Of a DNA stretch of 64,000 bases, positions 11,428 through 24,818 are shown in pieces; the first letter of the stretch is position 1, and every line of letters starts with the position of its first letter. The notes below the pieces were generated by a model, which was given only the letters and a program-made list of their open reading frames with translations, had not been told where the DNA came from and ran no database searches. This DNA is from Patagioenas fasciata. Its lineage: Eukaryota > Chordata > Aves > Columbiformes > Columbidae. The DNA lies in the NCBI RefSeq assembly GCF_037038585.1, contig NC_092525.1:32390367-32454366 (forward strand), in the 5' to 3' direction. The position numbers and the translations under genes were made by a program.

Positions 11428-14400
11428 GTAAGTTGAGTCTTCACGTTTCCACACTGATGGAAGGTCTGAGGACCTAGCAGGGGAAAAGGGATTTGACTCT
11501 AACAATTATTTTTGTTTCAGCTGTTTGCTTCATTTGAGGGTATTCTCCATTCTGTAGGACCTCAGGCCTTGTTTTATTCCCAGTTTTAATCATAGGTTGG
11601 CTTCCGATGGGATATGACCTCCTTTGTACACACAGTCAAATCCTGAATATCTGCCATGTGTTTAATTCCCATATTATACACATTTTAGTGAAATTTTTAA
11701 AAGCATCCAGTTACTTGGAAGCTCCGTTTTGTGGTGTGGGTTTGAGGTGCTCATTTGAAGGCATTAGTTCTACCCAGAAACAAGCAGGCAAGGGCAGAGA
11801 TGTTGCACAGGGCCATCCTCGTGGTTAAGATCTGTTGTGAGACAGGCAGGTTTTTTGGCTGGCTCCAGTTCCTGCACTGACTGAGCTGCTGCCCTCTGTG
11901 GAGCCGCTGCAGGGACATCCCACACATCACCCACCCGCCTCTGCCGGGACGGAGCCCGCAGCCCTGCTCAGCAGTTGAAGACAAACCCTTCTTGGTTGCT
12001 GCAGCTGCACCAGCTCTCAGCCACTATGGACTTAATGTCTTGAAGCTCCTGTCCGTGGGCTCCTCTGTCCCTGACCCTTGCAGAGCCCAGTCCTCTCAGC
12101 CTCCAGCCTGCTCCTGCTACCCACAGGGTTCTCCGCTATGTTTCTCTGTTAAGAGACTTTACCTCAACCCTTCTTGTCTTCTAAGTGACACTGTGATGAT
12201 ACTTTGAGGCAGAACAGATTATAGTAGCTCATAAATATTAATTTCTAATTAAACATTGGCTTCATATTCTAGGCAAAATTGCAGATTTTGAGCCTTCATC
12301 TCCAGCTTTCCGTATCACTTAAGTGACAAAGGTTTTGGGATGGTATATCACAGATGGAGGTGGAAAATCTGGTGCAAAGAGAGATAAAGTAATTGTTCAG
12401 CATCATGGTTTTTCTGTGCCATGATAGGAAAGTCAGAAAACCAGAAGGTGCTGACAGCAGACGAGTCACCTGGTTGCTACTCTGTTTTTGCTATAAAGCT
12501 GGGGGAAAGTGGGGAGAGGAAATGCACACCCCGGCTTTTAGGTTCAGGTTGCAACTCTTCCTTCCTCCCCATGCAGTGCCCATTCACAGAGTGGCAAACC
12601 TAGGCTGAGTCCTGCTCCTGATTTAAGTTTCAGTATGACTCAGTGCACAAGCGGCTAAGAGTGCTCAGCCTTAGGGACAGATCCTGGGGAAACTGAGATT
12701 CTCCATTGTATTTTGTGTGGCAGTAGGACCCGATTTAGGCAATGCCAAATCTCAGACAAAATCTGTGGGTCATAGTTTGGCCCTGGATCTCATCAGGATG
12801 TGGGATTTTTCCCTCTGTTTTCTCCAGCAGCAGGACCAGGAGCTAACCTGTTCTTGGTTCTGCATGGTGAGATTGGGAGAGCCCAGCTCTTGCCAAGAGA
12901 TGAGTCTGGTCTCTTCCATCTTCCCTTCACCCTGGTTTCTGGGAAGGGTGCACTGTACTCATAGGCAGGCATTGGGGCTCTGTGTCTGCAATATGAAGGT
13001 GATAGTGTGTATACAAGAAATGCAGGGCTAGCTAAATGGACTTCCACTGCTTGCTGCTGTGTGTGGTCTGACAACTAAAAGATTCCATTCTTGCCTTGCA
13101 CGCTGAAGGAATGTGTGTTGCTCTCCAGTGCCAGGTACATACCACAGCATAACGTGGCTGGATGCTGTTCGTGCATCGGCCACGCGGTGAGCCAGCCCTG
13201 CTCTCCTGTTCACAGCAGCCTCCCTGGGGTGAACAGGCTGCTCAGGAGGTCAGGGGGTGCCTGTGCATCACAGCAGTGAAAAGCTGTCCTCTGTCTGCCC
13301 TGAGGCACAAACCTGCTTTCGCTCTGTGAAGCAGAGCAGAAGAGCTGGGGTCCAACAGCAGTAGGTATCCCTGAGTATCTGCAAGATGAGGGTGGCCTGT
13401 GGGTATAGGAAATCCAGTCTGCCTTTCAAGATGAGTAGGTGAGGTTTGGGTGGGAAAGTCATGGGAATGGTAACTGATTGCTGCTGATACTTACTGAGAT
13501 GACAGCAAATCTCCTCTATATTAATGTTCAACTTCTGAGACTAGATTGAATCTTACTTTATTAAAGAAAAGGTAGGAAGCCTAGAAGTAGCTCTTTAATT
13601 TTCAACTGGAAAATGCAATTTTGAAATCCATTATCTTAGGAATGCAATAATCTAACAAAGTAATAACTGATGTTAAACCTACTTTGAATGTTATTTAAAG
13701 TACTTCTCCGATGAAACAAAAGTTGATAGGTTGGTGTCGGGTTCACTTGAACATCTGCTTTGCTTATGCAGTTGCCCACATGAGGAAGACGGGTTGATCA
13801 GCATGCATTTTCTGGCTACCTGGTTGTTTGGGAACTATCAAAGGCTAAAGCATCATTATGGGATTCATAAATGCTTCCGTTTGCTATTTGTTCCAACAAA
13901 AGGCTGTTGTAACAGTATCAGTGTTGTAAGTGCAGTTCTGGCCGTGAGGACTTCACCATGATGAGCACCTGACATCCCACATCTTCAGGAATCTTCAGCG
14001 TTAGAGAGAAAAGACCTGTTAGGCTGTCCCCCACCACTGCTGAACTGTTCCCCTTGGCACATTATTGATCTCTTCTGGTCAATCTGCGCCTGATGCCATG
14101 TATACATCTGTCCTATTGTTTCCCATGCTATAATACTGTCCTGTTTTCCCAAATGTTGTTATATTTCCTTTCTCTTTCCCGTGTGTTTCATCTTCCTTTG
14201 TGTATTTGTATAACACATTTGCTCTCTCTGTTGTTTTCGGCTTCTAATTTAATGCCACTGGTGAATTTCTCAGTCTCTCTGCAGATCATTAGAAAGAGAC
14301 TATGTGGGACTGCTTGTAAAAGGAAACACTGCATTCCCAAGACAGCTCACAGGCTGGTGTGTATCACTACTCTTTGTTTTGGAACTTTTAGCTTTGTTTA

Positions 14401-16314
14401 AGTCTTTAACAGATGCAAAATGATTTCTGGATCTCCTGTTTGCCACTTCACTGTAAGAATACAAGGAACACAAATTCAAAGTTGCAGGACTTGAAAGGAG
14501 CTGTGCAGCCATAGGGAAAGGGCAGTTTGCCATGTAAGCAAAACAAAACCCAAATGAATAAAATCCCAGCCCAGCCACAAAACCAGTCTGTCCCCAGGCT
14601 GTGGGCAGGTGAGGAAAGCCCTTTCCTCCTTCCTGCTCTCTGTACAGTCTGTTTCAACTTAACTGTCGTGCCCAGTGGCTGGAGAGTTGGCAGAAATTGA
14701 CGTGTGCCAGACATACATTGTGAAAGGTGGAGCTGGCATGCCTGTGCTGTAAGGGGAAAGGAGTTCTGCTCTTTGTTGCCATTTTGGTGCTGCTGTGAGA
14801 AACCGGGAGTCATAGGCTTGCTTTAATCCAGCAAAAACCTCTGTGGCTGATGCTGCCAAAAGCATTTGTGTGCTGTGCTGAGTGTCAGAGTTGGATGAGG
14901 GAATAAATCCACCATGACCTACTACTGTGTTGCCTCCTCAGGTCATCCTGAATGGTGATATTGACGCAAAGGGGTGAGCTGTTGGTGCAGGGTGGGAAGA
15001 TGGGCTCACACAGACTGAGCAGTGTCGGCACCGGGTCAGTGGAGAGGGAGGCTCTTGGTGCGTGAGTCTCTCCTTGGTGCCTGGCCTGAGGATGGGGATG
15101 GCACTGCTGTGCCTGCGAGGGCTGCACTTGGCAGGTGATGCCCAGGGTGAATCTGTGCCCAGGCATTGAAGCCGTGTTGGACTGACAGACCCATCCCTTC
15201 ATTTTGCTTGTGTTTCGAGCTGGAGCTTTTCGGTAGCAAAGCTCTTGTTCTCAGCCCTGTGTTAGGCCAGGGGAGAAGGTCTCGTAGTTGCACCACCAGC
15301 TGGGTTAAAGGATGGCCTTGGGTGGCAGCAGGATTTCTGAAAGTGCCCTGCAGGCTACATCTCCTGGCACAGATTCCCTGTGCCCTTGGTCCTCCTCGGC
15401 TGCAGTGCAAGAGGCAGCATAGCATTGCCTGGATGGTAGTTTAAACTCTTTGTTACCTAAAATTCAGTGTCCAAGCAACACAGCAGTAAATAAACCACTA
15501 GGCCCTTTGTAGAGAGTCGCGTCCTTCATGTTTCCTCTGCTACTGGTGTAAGTAATGTTGTGTACAACTCTCCAAGCACAGACTGGGAATTAGGGAGTGT
15601 AAAGTGTGTCTCAGGGGGATGGTTGCAGCAGTGAATGTTTGAGGCTTGATAATGCCCACTGGTGCTGGATGAACTTGCTGTCAGGTAACTGCATACGTAA
15701 TGCTTAGCCTCGGTCAACAGCAGGGCTGTAAACTGAAACAAACAGCTCTGTCCTGATTACTTCTTCTAGACAGGATGACGCAGAAGGAAATAGAATTAAA
15801 AATTAATTTTGAAATGAGCTCAAGTCTTTTTACTAACCACTTAAACTTTAAAACATCTGATATTAACGAAGGAACCTATTTAAAATAATGGTAAACTGCC
15901 ATCTGCTGGTAAAAAAGTAATGCATGGAATGAACAAGCAGACTTCTGAAGAGAAAAACAGTTCTTTTGTATTTGACGTGCTGCAGTCAAATATATACATG
16001 ATATGGAAGCTGCATATATTTATTTTACTGTTTTTCATCTTCATTTGCATTTTCATATAGACTATGCTAAACAGATGCCTATAACATAACTAACTCTAAT
16101 GACAAGCACAGAAAACCAAAGACAATAAGAATAGAGAATGAGGACTAATAAAAGCAGATGAGCGATCAGGATGGTGACAGCCTCCAAATGTGTCCTATTT
16201 ACATTGCTAATAATGAATCACAAGCGCTTCCTTTTTTGATTCCCTCCACAGACCCTCCCTTATGGCCAGAATTGTAGTACTGAGAAACGTTTCTTGGCTT
16301 CTTCAATTTGATTT

Positions 16315-16332
16315 TGTGTGTGTGTGTGTGTG
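16315..16332. repeat. (TG)9 microsatellite
   Basis: Nine uninterrupted TG units. They lie just past the candidate minus-strand stop codon at 16,338, so if that exon is real they would sit in its 3' UTR as CA repeats. Confidence 0.9.
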
Positions 16333-16337
16333 GTTCC

Positions 16338-16784
16338 TCAGTCAAGCTTGTAAATGGGAACTGGGTCTTTAATTGTTCCTGATTTAAGTAGGTCATCTTC
16401 GCCAATACACAAGTTGCTTGTCTTCTTGTAAGCCAGGTCAGCTATTGAAAGGATATGGAAAATATTTATTACACAGATATGACCAGAGAAAATAATTTAA
16501 CAAAGGACCACTCCCAGATTATATGACGTTACACAACCAGGTTCCATAAATCACAAGTATGAGTGCACTGCCGGGAAGAGACTATCAGATCTCATGTTTG
16601 TATAGTGCTTACTGAGTAGGTGTGCTGAGCATGGCTCGGTCCCCGAGGTGCTGCTGCACTATAAATAGTGGTATTAGCGTGAATTACCTCCAATGCAAAC
16701 ATCGGGCCACTTACCTTTTTCATATGCATGCCATTTTCTTTTATGATTGTGGTTATTCCAAACATAGCTCATGGTTTTAGCAAA
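16338..16784 (-). CDS. Possible two-exon 3' end of a minus-strand gene
   Basis: Two minus-strand segments fit together. The first (16,784-16,715, 70 bases) follows an AG and ends at AAG|GTAAGT, a consensus donor. It is open in phase 0, reads FAKTMSYVWNNHNHKRKWHA and ends in phase 1. The second (16,441-16,338) follows the acceptor CCTTTCAATAG, begins in phase 1, reads ADLAYKKTSNLCIGEDDLL, ends PVPIYKLD and stops at TGA (16,340-16,338). An AATAAA signal lies on the minus strand about 315 bases further on (16,024-16,019), and a CA repeat directly follows the stop. Family not recognised. Against it: the first acceptor is mediocre, the first peptide has AT-noise composition, and nothing independent supports transcription in this direction. 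Confidence 0.25.
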
Positions 16785-19654
16785 CTGATATTGTCATAGG
16801 AAATGTTTAAAATGGACAAAGAAAAAATAGGTCAGTTCTTCCTTTGAAATCAGACACAAGGGTGTATTTGTAATATTTCCCACGTTTATTTCCTTGGAGC
16901 AGGTTTGGCAGGTATGAGAGGGAGTTAAAGATTTATTTTTGGTGCTATGTACCAGATGTCATACCTGCTCTTCTGAGACAGTTACTTTTATCTCCAGCAG
17001 TACGTGCTCTAGTAGCAATGAAAAAAGTGACTTGAATCCCATTTAAAGCATGTAGTGTGCACTGTTCGCATGCCACTAAAGGAAAGGGAAGGCTTGTTTC
17101 GGAGACTCCAGGCAGAGTCTTTATGCGTCATCATAAAGCAAACATGTTCGCATCTCTCTCAGCAGTGTTTTTGCCTCTTTGAAGAAGTGATGAATTAATG
17201 TGCCCAAGTCCAGGACTTGCAACCCCAGCACAGGCTTAAGGACCACAAAGACATCCAGCTTGAGGTGCCATTGTATTTATGGGGCCTCTGCGTGTGGCTC
17301 ATTTTGTAGCATTAGGCGGTTCTTTGTAAAGGACCGTTTCTGGGGAATCTGTGATGCTGTGCATACTCCACACTGGTCTGAGCCCAGTGTTGCTCAGCAT
17401 CTTGCCTGATGAGGTCTTGCTTGGTGGCAGAGGAACATTAAGAATATAGCGCCAAATCCTCAACTCAGCAAGACACCACAACTTTTTCTAATTTTTAATC
17501 AGTGGAGGATCTAGCCTGTGGTGGATGGTCACAGGGCACATACACCCTGCTCTGGGCCCTGGTGACTGAAGTGCTCCGACAGCAACACAACAGGATCAAA
17601 GGGAAGCGGTGCCAGGGGAGCAGCGGTGCCCATGGAGACCTGTTAGCAGGCGGGAGCTGAAACACGCAGTTGCCATCACAGACACTACTGTCCTCTGCTT
17701 TGCTCTGCAGCACTTCAGTCTCCCTGCTAACAGGACTGTGCCTTCCAGCTGAAGCCTGACTGATGGTTGAAATAGCAGCCGCAGTTTATTCCAGGTATGC
17801 CACTGACCTGCATGACCTGTAGGAAGGGTAAGGTAAAGGCAATCAAAGCGGCACACTCCTGTAGCCTCTGAGGGCTATAAAAGTAGAAACGTGGGAAACA
17901 AGCTGGTAGATGTGTGAAGGAAATAAATGAGGATGGGGGTTCACTGTTCCCTGCTAATAGGCTACATCAGGAGTTCAGTGGGACTGAGATTTGACCCAAC
18001 AAGAGAAAGGAGATGAATAAGAAATGATCAAAAGATAGAGCTGGTGTGTTCTTCATGTTATGCTAGAATCACTCTGTTCAAAAAGTCTCCCGAAGCATGG
18101 AGAGCTGGGGCGGGCAGGGGTGAAGAGGTGGGTTATGGTAATGGGAGGGCATTGTCATTACATAAATTGGAGCAGTTTGGGTCTGTTTAACTGTTTAATG
18201 CCATTTGTCTTTTTCTGAACTTACTTTGCTGTGGGATGGGGGAGATCGTGCTGACAGCACAACTGGTTATTTGGCTGTTTCCTTTCTCTGTGTTTCCAGA
18301 AAATTAAGCACTGTGTCCTGCTTATGCTATGTTCAAGGCTGGGTAAAGGGCTTTTGATGGGTTTGTCGTCCTTTTGGCCAACACTTAATCCTGTTTCCTT
18401 TTCATACTATCCCTTCTGTAGTAAAATGGAGTGGTCAGGCTAAGTAACAATAAAGCTATTAGTGGTTTACCAAGGAGCAGGAATACCATCAGCCAGTGGC
18501 CAGTTTCTAGCAAAATGTAGTTCTCAATATGAATTGAGATCCTTGTCTTTGCATGGTGGACTCAGAAGAGATACCTAGCAGTTTAGTGCTGTTCAGAAAG
18601 CAATAAAACATTCACTTTAACAACAACCAAGAAGCATGAAATAGATTTCACTGGCACAGAGAAGGGGGCAAATGCTAAGAGAATCATGTAATGGCTGCAC
18701 AGTTATTAATTTCTATGAATATAGTGAGATTTGGAGACCTCTGGTATTCATTTGAAATAAACAGTGAAATAAGACTCACATGCTATAGGATTGTCAAAAC
18801 CAAGTGTAGTGATTGGCTAATATGCTTATCAGTCAGGCAGTGTATATGGAGATATTCTGCTCTCACGCTGTCTGCTGATTGGAACTGGGCCCATGAAGAA
18901 GCCAGGTGATTAATCTGCAGGGGTCTGTTTTTCCTGAACTGTTAATGTCCTCTGTTTCAGAGCAACAGCCCATGGCTCATTAAGCAGGGAAGATTTGAAT
19001 GCAAGTGTGAAGGGCAGCACACAAAGATTCTCCACACATCTCTTGTCTGAGCCTTGGAGATTAGAAAAATGAAGTATTGGACAAAGTTCATCTGATACTG
19101 TGGCTGCGCCAGTATTATACTTTCTGAAAAGCGATGGTGCTGTTAGAAAATGTTTATGTATTTCAGTCAATGAGGACTGATAGCCACAAGGCTCTTGTAA
19201 GGTGGTAGCGGACACTTGGTACTAGCCCAGAAATGCCCAGCTGCCACTTCAGCTGACCTGCTGTGAGAATCATGCTCTTTTTAAGTCTGTTGCGCCATTG
19301 CTTTGGTGTTTACATCTCTCACTGTGCTCTTTCCACCCGTACTGTTGTGTACTCTGGCATCAGATACTGAGAAAGCAAATGGGGCTGCTGAGTCCAACTG
19401 CCTCAACAGAAATGCAACAGGGGAAATAAATACTCTGCAAGGTTTTGCAGTGTAGGATTAATCTTAAGGGGGTCATCTTGAGATTATTAGCCACTGTTTA
19501 TAGTCTGTTTGTAAAATTAATTTCTGTCATCAACTCAAATATTTGAAAACATGTTGATTTAGGGAAAACATTTTTCTGACGATATGGTGTTGCATAAGCA
19601 TTAATTTATTAACTCTAGTGACTTTCTTGAGAAACAGATAAGTATTTCAATGTT

Positions 19655-19695
19655 GTTTTTACAGATGGGGAAACTTAAAGCTCAGATGTGTAGAT
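19655..19695 (+). repeat. MIR-like core fragment
   Basis: The phrase TTTTACAGATGGGGAAACT, followed by degenerate AAGCTCAGA, matches the well-known MIR/CORE-SINE segment 'ACAGATGAGGAAACTGAGGC.CAGA' in order, with substitutions. Only about 40 bases are recognisable, so both ends are uncertain. Confidence 0.4.
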
Positions 19696-20422
19696 TTAGA
19701 TCTGCAAATTATAGTGTCTACTAACTAGACATTTACCACTGCTCACTTTCAGTCAAGTCTTTTCCACACCTGAATTCCTGGTCACGGAGCAGCCGTGTCC
19801 TGCGCAGCTCCTGGCACCTCTCTGACTGCATCCTGTGCACAGGTCCCTGCTGGGAGCGAGGGTCATTGCAGAAAAGAGGTGAGGAAGATGCGTGAATGAC
19901 CATCTTGCTTGAGGCTGTAAGAAAGATGTGCCCAGTTCCCATCTGAACCTGGGAACCAGGAAAGGAGAGCAGCTGCATGGGAAGGACCCGAGCCAGGCTC
20001 AGTCCTTTCCACTCACACGTGTTCAGATCAGACAAGCAAAGACAATAAGCCAATATTGGGAATTCTGACTAGAGTTGCAAAATCATGGGCCCAGTCTAAT
20101 AATTTATCGGCTCCAGGAACAGGAGACTGTTGTAAACTGTGGTACTTATGGTGGACAACAAGGTCAGTGGAAATGGGAGTGCCCAGTATGACAAAACAAA
20201 ACAAGCCTCCCAAAAAGATCTCTCAGTCCTGTGATGCAATGTTTCCCTGCTCTATGGGCTGCCCTAAATAATGTAACTATTATTAGATACCCATGATCCT
20301 GATTTCCTTTGGGCTGGGGAAATACAGTTTCAGTGGGGGAGGATTGAGGTTGCTTGTGAGAAGGGAAGGTGAGCAGGTTTCAAGGGTTTTTGGGCTTTGC
20401 TCTCTGCTGAACCTCTACCTAC

Positions 20423-20439
20423 TTTTTTTTTTTTTTTTT
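20423..20439. repeat. T17 homopolymer
   Basis: Uninterrupted run of 17 T with no recognisable SINE or retrocopy body on either side. Confidence 0.9.
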
Positions 20440-22420
20440 ATTTCTCCTGTTATGCTTTAAAGTTCAACTATAAACATTTAGAGGAAATTTAGCAATAATA
20501 TTGCTTGTGGATACTAAGAAAGTAAGAATGCATTCTACAGCACCACTTCCCTTTGTTTGTCTTTTTTGTCTTGTTTATCTTTGATCAGCTGCAGATGAAA
20601 TAACTAGCTAACTGATTGCACATACAGGGCTGCCACTCATCCCGACCAGACTCTGCTGACATGGGAGTACGCTCTGGAGTGGTCCAGCAGTATCCATTTC
20701 TTATTCCAGTGCACTGGCAGGTCACTCAGGGAGACTAAAAACTATATTCTGAAGTGGAAAAGAAACTGCAGTTTCAATTTTGTTTTGATTTGAAAATTTC
20801 CAGCTACCTATCAAGACAAAATCCTTGAACTATTTACTTAGAGTAACTGAAATACCCCTATTTGAAATAGTGGATATGCAAGATTTAGCCATTAAAGAGT
20901 TGGGGTAAAGTTAAAATCCCCTTCAATAATAACTAAAGTCTGAGAAAATCTTTCAAGAAAATTAAACACTTGATAAAAAAGAGAGAAGGGTTATTGTCGA
21001 GAGCATAAAGATTAAACAGGAGAGTTGTCTCAGAGAATAACCATCAATGATAAGTAGCCGGCAGTTGATAATATCCCCTCAGGATCTTCTTTTACTCATG
21101 TAGGTTTTTGGACAAATGCAATATTACATTTCTTATAGTTAAAGCATGAGAGAGCTTCATGTCATTCCACAGTAGCAATAAAACTTCAATAGAATAAGGA
21201 CAACTGGAGAGGTGAGGAAGGGGATGACCCAGAAGCTGAAACGGTGGGGAACCAGTGATGGTTCTCTCCAAATCAGTCTCCTTTTTAACTCCCATATTCA
21301 GAGACCTGTTCTCAGTCTCCCTGTCGTGTCTTTTTTTTTTTAATCTGGAACACTATTAGTGCTGAGATTTTATCTGGTATTGCCTCTCCTTATGCAGCAG
21401 CTAAAAATGAATGAGAGACCAAGCAGATTAAAAGGGTGTAGTAACATGCTGTAATTAAGAGCTGCTTTAAAGCTTGAACATGCAAATAGTTGGATTGGCA
21501 GAATTAAAGGCATGGTAATCTACAGGCAGGAGAAGGTGCACAGGCTGGAAGGGATGGGGGCAGGAGGGTTTGGAGAACCTCTCAAGCCAGCTCTGCAGCT
21601 GGAGAAACTGTAACATGAAATGGCTCCCTTGATCTCTCATTTTTCTTCTCTTATTCTCTCCTCCTATGTAATTACAATAATAAATCTTTTTGTTCCTTAA
21701 CCATCTTGCGGCCATTGCAAACATTTAAGAATTAATGTAGTTCTCGCACATGATGCACATGTTCTGCATGTCCCCTTGTGTCCTTCCATTTATTCATTTA
21801 TCATGTACACACAAAATTCCCATAAAATATTAATCTGAAATACAAATTTTTCTTTGCATCCTGGGAGCATTTGCATATAGTAATGTTAACGAGATTATTA
21901 ATTCTGCATGCACGGTCTGTGGACTGCATACAGGGCCAAATGTCTCTGAGCAACCATGCTGAAATCAGTGACAATTGCAGAAACATTATTTTCATGTTAA
22001 AAATGCTGAGTGGAAAGTGACAGTTTCCCAGAACTGAAGTGTTGTCCTTAAAACTCAAACAAGAGGAGCTGAAGCTTAGTTTTCAAGTTTTTGTATAAGT
22101 ACTTCTTTGTAAAAGGAATTTTATACTGCTCCATATTTCTGGCCAGTGGTTCTTAATAGATTAGTGTGGTCTGGAAACAAAAGGATTTTGGTTTTTTAAC
22201 AGTGCTGTAATCCATGGGGAATCTGAACATTTCTTTTGCCTTTCCTCCTTGTTGGGAACATCAGGAGTAGTGTCACTTCTGCCAGTTGGGGCTGGCTTGC
22301 CCTGGAAAGGGCAGAATATGCTGGTGCAGATGGGCCAAAAATAATTCAGTGAGGCTGGAGAGAGCATCGTTTTCTCAGGGGTAACAAGGAGTGAGAACTG
22401 TCTGAGCAGGTGCTCGGGGG

Positions 22421-22490
22421 GATGGGATGGGATGGGATGGGATGGGATGGGATGGGATGGGATGGGATGGGATGGGATGGGATGGGATGG
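22421..22490. repeat. (GATGG)14 pentanucleotide tandem repeat
   Basis: Fourteen perfect GATGG units (equivalently GGGAT). All six frames through it are open, giving MGWDG-type peptides on plus and PSHPI-type peptides on minus, which explains the apparent 90-120-codon frames here. The GGG runs every five bases on the plus strand could form G-quadruplex structure. Perfect repetition suggests recent expansion and likely length polymorphism. Confidence 0.95.
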
Positions 22491-23339
22491 CCAGGAGGAT
22501 TCCGCTGTGGTGGGGCCAGTGTCTGCACCTCTCCTGGTCAGGAGCGCTGGCAGGGCTGGGCTGTCCTGCCTTCCACAGAGGCGAGCCCTGGGCAGCCGGG
22601 GGGCTGTGGAAGCTGTTTATGGTGGCTCTGGGGCAGGGACACGTCTCCTGGCCAAGACTTTACTCCAGAGGGAGGAAGGGAGACAGATGGGCAGGGAGGA
22701 AAGATGGTGAACAATCTTGTCTAAGCCTGATGGTCTGCACTGGCCTACTTGGATCCTTCACCTTCCAAGGCAGGTTTAAGATTAAAAAGTAGTACCAACA
22801 ATGAAAGATTGGTTCTTTGGTCTGCACCCAAATCCTGCCTGATACCGAAATATTGGAGGACGTTACATACACCACTTCTCAAGGTTCAGTTCACACCCTA
22901 GCAAGTCATTTTGTTCTCAGTGGTGGATTGGTTGTTTCCCTCCACATCACTGGGGGTTTCAGAAAGATCTTTAGTGGAAAGGCCCTGCAGCTGAAGTTGG
23001 ACCTTTCCTGCCAGATCGGGGGAGGTGAGAGGCGGCTGCCAAAGCCAAGCAGGTCCCTCCTGCCAGGCGCTGCACCCCTCAGTGGGGAGCACGTAATGGG
23101 TCCCTGGTTGCTGCTTCTGGGTCTCACCGTGCTCTGTCTGTGCTGTAGGAAAATCAAAGCACTTCTTCATGTTTCAGGAAACAATGTATTTTCAGTTTGA
23201 CTTCATTTCTATTCTGATATTCAAATTTAGATGTCTGTAGTTTGTGAAAACAGTCAGTGCTTTACTGTCTACAGGAACAGTGCCATTGATCCCTCAGCTC
23301 CTAACTGTAGAGCACTCATTTGGCTATACAGCTTTTAAA

Positions 23340-23420
23340 ATTATAAATGAAGTAACTGAGACAACCTCCACAGCTGGAGTTAAGCATTTCCAAGTGCTTG
23401 CTGAATCAGGGACCAAGTTG
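23340..23420 (+). repeat. Possible fragment of an old sauropsid repeat
   Basis: The phrase around 23,375-23,412 (AAGCATTTCCAAGTGCTTGCTGAATCAGGGACC) resembles the 'AAGCACATTCTTAAGTGCTTTGCTGAATCAGGGCC' wording I associate with old reptile and bird repeats. It explains part of an 84-codon open frame at 23,244-23,498. The family name cannot be assigned from memory with confidence. Confidence 0.3.
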
Positions 23421-24164
23421 TTAGAAAGATCTTTCAGGACTGACTGGAGATCCATAAGAAATTGTCTTGACTTAACCAAGCCATCATATTTCTCGTAATC
23501 ACTACTACTACATCATCTTTTTTCTTTCACTTCCTTCTTATTCATGCTTAAATGAGAAACATCTGTTTCCATTTTTCACATTGTTCTGTTATGTGAGTAA
23601 CGATATCAAACATTTTTTTTTCCTGCACTGTGAAAGAATAAATTAGTGTTAAGTTTTGTGGAGTGCTTTAAAACACTAAAGCAAAACATCTGTTTCAGCT
23701 GCAGGTCATTAAGATGAAAAATCCTAGTCTGTGTGCAGTGCAAAACTGCCAAAAAATTTATCAGCCTAAGCACATTTCTTCACCTGTCTTTTACTATAAC
23801 AACTAAAGATGGTGAAAGGACAGTAAATCTTATCTTCAGGGATGGAGCAGTTAAAAGTGCTCAGTGCTGTAATCCACAGCAGTACCTTGTAGTAACGAAT
23901 CCTGGTCTGATCTGGAGAGGCCTGGAGGTTGCTCCAGTGTCGCAGGCTTCAAGCTGAGAGTCTCCTTGACCTCCACGTCTTCCAGCCAGGCGCAGGGTTG
24001 TGCAGGATTGCCTAATCCCCTGAAGATGTTTGTGTTACTGAACTTCAGCTGAAAATCCCTTTCCCTGCCCCCAGTCATTTAAGATTTGGAGACTGTTTGC
24101 AGGGCAGGTGGCCAGAGTAAAGCTCAACTGGCAAATCTCCTTTACAGGTGAACTGAGATGCTCT

Positions 24165-24300
24165 TTACGTGCCAAAGCCCAAATGTGATGTCTGTGTTCC
24201 TTTGCTGATAATGATCTCCTTTGTAAAACACTTTGAGCTCTAGAGATGAAAAGCCAAAAACTACCTGAGAGCTTGGCTATTAATAAATAAAATAATGAAT
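24165..24300 (+). repeat. MIR-type SINE, 3' tail
   Basis: GATAATGATCTCCTTTGTAAAACACTTTGAGCTCTAGAGATGAAAAGCC, then an AATAATAA-rich end, follows the order of the MIR/L2-tail consensus 'CTTTGTAAAGCGCTTTGAGATCTAxxGATGAAAAGCGCTATATAAG...TTATTATTA'. The copy is heavily mutated, so it is an ancient insertion. It ends about 520 bases before the putative terminal exon at 24,819. The left end is uncertain. Confidence 0.6.
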
Positions 24301-24818
24301 ATTAACAATGAGTGCATTCACTGAGTTCTATAGAAAACGCCAGACCTTTTGGGCAGGTCCTGGCAGGCAGGGAATAGCTTACTCCTACAAGAGACTGGGT
24401 CCACCCTCATTTCGCTCTGTCTTTAATTAAAAGGTCCAGATCCTTCCTAAGTGTAAAGGAGGTGTTCAGCATCTGGCAGGAATGGGCTCCAAAACTGGAC
24501 AGGGCTTTTATAGCACCTTAAGAGGAAATTCTCATTTATTCCTCCGATATGCTAAAGCAGCAGTCAGTGCGGTGTTGAGCAATTCTACTGCACTGTGCTC
24601 ACACACCCTCCTTGGAGCAAATGAATGGGATGCCTGGGGGGGCTGTAGCAGCCTTATGCACTTTTTAAAAGAAGTATTCTGGCTCCCACTTCATTTAAGC
24701 CCTGAGTTTCTGAGGCAGGAGACTGTAGCTATGTTGCTGCACTGAATCTGTTCACCTGCAGCTCTCCCCACCCCCAGCTTATGAGCATGATTTCCTTTTA
24801 TGCACTGCTCTGTCACAG

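Larger units (their letters stand above)
11428..24818 (+). other. Presumed long intron, no further exon supported
   Basis: Between the two plausible plus-strand coding exons I found no segment with good acceptor, donor, open phase and coding-like composition all together. A 36-base segment near 12,830-12,865 has a fine acceptor and an acceptable donor in phase 0, but it is too short to trust. GC-richer patches at 12.0, 15.0-15.4 and 22.4-23.1 kb carry open frames of 90-130 codons on either strand, which is expected from local GC content. The intron contains a GGGAT tandem repeat (22.4 kb), a TG microsatellite (16.3 kb) and MIR-like fragments near 19.66 and 24.2 kb. Confidence 0.45.

Noticed and set aside
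22410-22792. Overlapping frames encoding MGWDG repeats
   Set aside because: They are the direct translation of the GATGG tandem array.
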